From Halovivax ruber XH-70 (GTDB taxonomy: Archaea; Halobacteriota; Halobacteria; Halobacteriales; Natrialbaceae), in contig NC_019964.1 in NCBI RefSeq assembly GCF_000328525.1, positions 868,001 through 932,000 on the forward strand: 64,000 bases of DNA, written 5' to 3'. The notes under the pieces were generated by a model, which was not told where the DNA came from, searched no databases, and worked only from the letters and a program-made list of their open reading frames with translations. Made by a program: the position numbers and the translations under genes. Within the stretch, counting starts at the first letter, position 1. Each line of letters begins with the position of its first letter. Shown one piece after another: positions 62,966 to 64,000 of the stretch.

Positions 62966-64000
62966 ATGGACATCGAAGATATCGTTTCGACCGAGTATGT
63001 CGAGTTCGACCCCAAGACACCCGTCTCGAAGCTCGCCGGGGCGTTCGCGGACTCCGAGGTCACCGGGGTCGTCGTGCACGGCGACGAGTTCGACGGCGTC
63101 GTCACCAGGCGCCAACTCGCTCGCTCGCACGTACAGCCCGGACAGACGATCGGATCGCTCGTCTGGCACGTCCCGCGACTCACACCGGACGAGGACGTCC
63201 GCCACGTGGCGCAGTTGATGATCGACAGCGACTCGCAGTTGCTCCCCGTGTTCGACGGTCAGCACCTGGCCGGCGTCGTCACCGCCGACGACATCCTGCG
63301 GGCGGTCCAGCCGTTTCTCGACGCGGCGACGGTCGCGGAGGCGCACACGGCGGACCTCGTGACGCTCGACCCGGACTCGACGCTGGGCGACGCGCTCTCC
63401 CTGTTTCGCGAGGAGCACATCACACACCTTCCAGTGGTCGAGGACGACGCCGCTGTCGGCGTGTTGAGCCTCTACGACGTGACCGACCTGACGGTCAGGG
63501 CCGAAGTACAGAGCCAGGGTGGCGACGCTGGTGGTGTCGACCCGTTCGGCGGCGAACTCGCGGACAGCACCGGTCGGACCCACGGTGGATTCGGCGCCCG
63601 TGAGGGAGAGAGCGATCGGATGCTCGATTTGCCCGTCCGAGACGTGATGGCGTCGCCGGTCCGGACGATTCACCCCGACGAGACGCTCGAGGTTGCCGTC
63701 GACGAGATGTTCGACGTCGGCGGCTCGTCGCTCGTCGTCACGACCGACGGGTCGCCTCACGGCATCGTCACGACGACGGACGTGCTCGACTCGTTGACGT
63801 GGGAAGCCGAGGGCAATCGGGCGGTCCAGGTCTACGGGACGGATCTGATCGACGACACGACTTACGAGGACATCGTTCAGATGGTCGATGGGTTCGACGA
63901 TCGAGACCACGGCATGTCGATCCTGGACGCGAAGGTCCACCTGCACGAACACGACGAGCGCCGTCGCGGCGTGCCGCTCTTGCTCGCGCGGATCAGGCTG
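62966..64000 (+). CDS. CBS-domain protein with HPF-like C-terminal part, truncated by window
   Basis: An open frame from ATG 62966 to the window edge (345 residues visible). It contains four CBS motifs: VVVHGDEFDGVVTRRQLA, LLPVFDGQHLAGVVTADDIL, LPVVEDDAAVGVLSLYDVT and LVVTTDGSPHGIVTTTDVL. A Gly/Asp-rich insertion lies between motifs 3 and 4. The final region (YEDIVQMVDGFDDRDHGMSI, then HLHEHDERRRGVPLLLARIRL) resembles the ribosome hibernation-promoting-factor fold. CBS pairs bind adenine nucleotides. A nucleotide-sensing ribosome-associated role is an inference. Confidence 0.75.
   Translation, partial: MDIEDIVSTEYVEFDPKTPVSKLAGAFADSEVTGVVVHGDEFDGVVTRRQLARSHVQPGQTIGSLVWHVPRLTPDEDVRHVAQLMIDSDSQLLPVFDGQHLAGVVTADDILRAVQPFLDAATVAEAHTADLVTLDPDSTLGDALSLFREEHITHLPVVEDDAAVGVLSLYDVTDLTVRAEVQSQGGDAGGVDPFGGELADSTGRTHGGFGAREGESDRMLDLPVRDVMASPVRTIHPDETLEVAVDEMFDVGGSSLVVTTDGSPHGIVTTTDVLDSLTWEAEGNRAVQVYGTDLIDDTTYEDIVQMVDGFDDRDHGMSILDAKVHLHEHDERRRGVPLLLARIRL

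Overview
The window is GC-rich DNA from a haloarchaeon (class Halobacteria). Evidence: the encoded proteins are strongly acidic; exported proteins carry twin-arginine signals, some ending in lipoboxes; TATA-type promoters often lie about 26-28 nt before a start codon, as expected for leaderless mRNAs; and several genes belong to halobacterial families (amphi-Trp, DUF5789, DUF5798, AglJ-type glycosyltransferase, Rnp4). I found no rRNA or tRNA. One structural RNA, the archaeal 7S/SRP RNA, lies near 36.6-36.9 kb.

Region by region. 1-3.2 kb is an AT-richer accessory segment: the 3' part of a gene with a HEPN-type RxxxxH motif, a divergent pair of unknown genes sharing one promoter, a tyrosine recombinase lacking its N-terminal domain, and a small membrane protein. 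3.3-16.7 kb holds chromosomal genes: a zinc-knuckle protein, a winged-helix regulator followed by the wreck of a PIN-domain gene, an APH-family kinase, a methyltransferase, a MaoC-like hydratase, a CPA2 antiporter with C-terminal USP domains, an acyl-CoA synthetase, a large repeat-bearing Tat lipoprotein and a DUF389 membrane protein. A scar resembling an IS200/IS605 right end lies at 16.8 kb. 17-24 kb encodes a secreted PQQ-type sugar dehydrogenase with a sequon-rich tail, an SLC13 permease, a GDT1-like protein, a lipoprotein and a winged-helix protein. 24-34 kb is mainly housekeeping: SurE, Rsm22-like methyltransferase plus TyrA (overlapping genes), an M24 peptidase, AroA, a phosphodiesterase-like enzyme, amphi-Trp protein and AglJ. 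35-38 kb has cysteine synthase, SRP RNA, a hairpin-rich spacer, and the YhbY/Rnp4 pair.

38.3-42.9 kb is the most unusual part. Two paralogous Tat lipoproteins related to oligopeptide-binding proteins (SBP_bac_5) flank a PAP2/Aur1-like membrane phosphatase. In both, the segment that normally forms the C-terminal part of the family lies at the N-terminus, and the chain ends where that segment would usually begin: an apparent circular permutation. No ABC permease or ATPase gene is nearby, and both genes carry the same promoter-proximal element at the same distance from the start codon.

43-64 kb contains transporters (DUF3311/sodium:solute symporter, TetR-MATE, MFS, APC, ZIP), a tandem-rhodanese sulfurtransferase, 3-hydroxyacyl-CoA dehydrogenase, a TPP enzyme, an S9 peptidase, a GNAT enzyme with a long acidic linker, short zinc-knuckle proteins, a small AT-rich islet at 56.5-56.9 kb, a P-type ATPase remnant, and a CBS-domain protein cut by the right edge.
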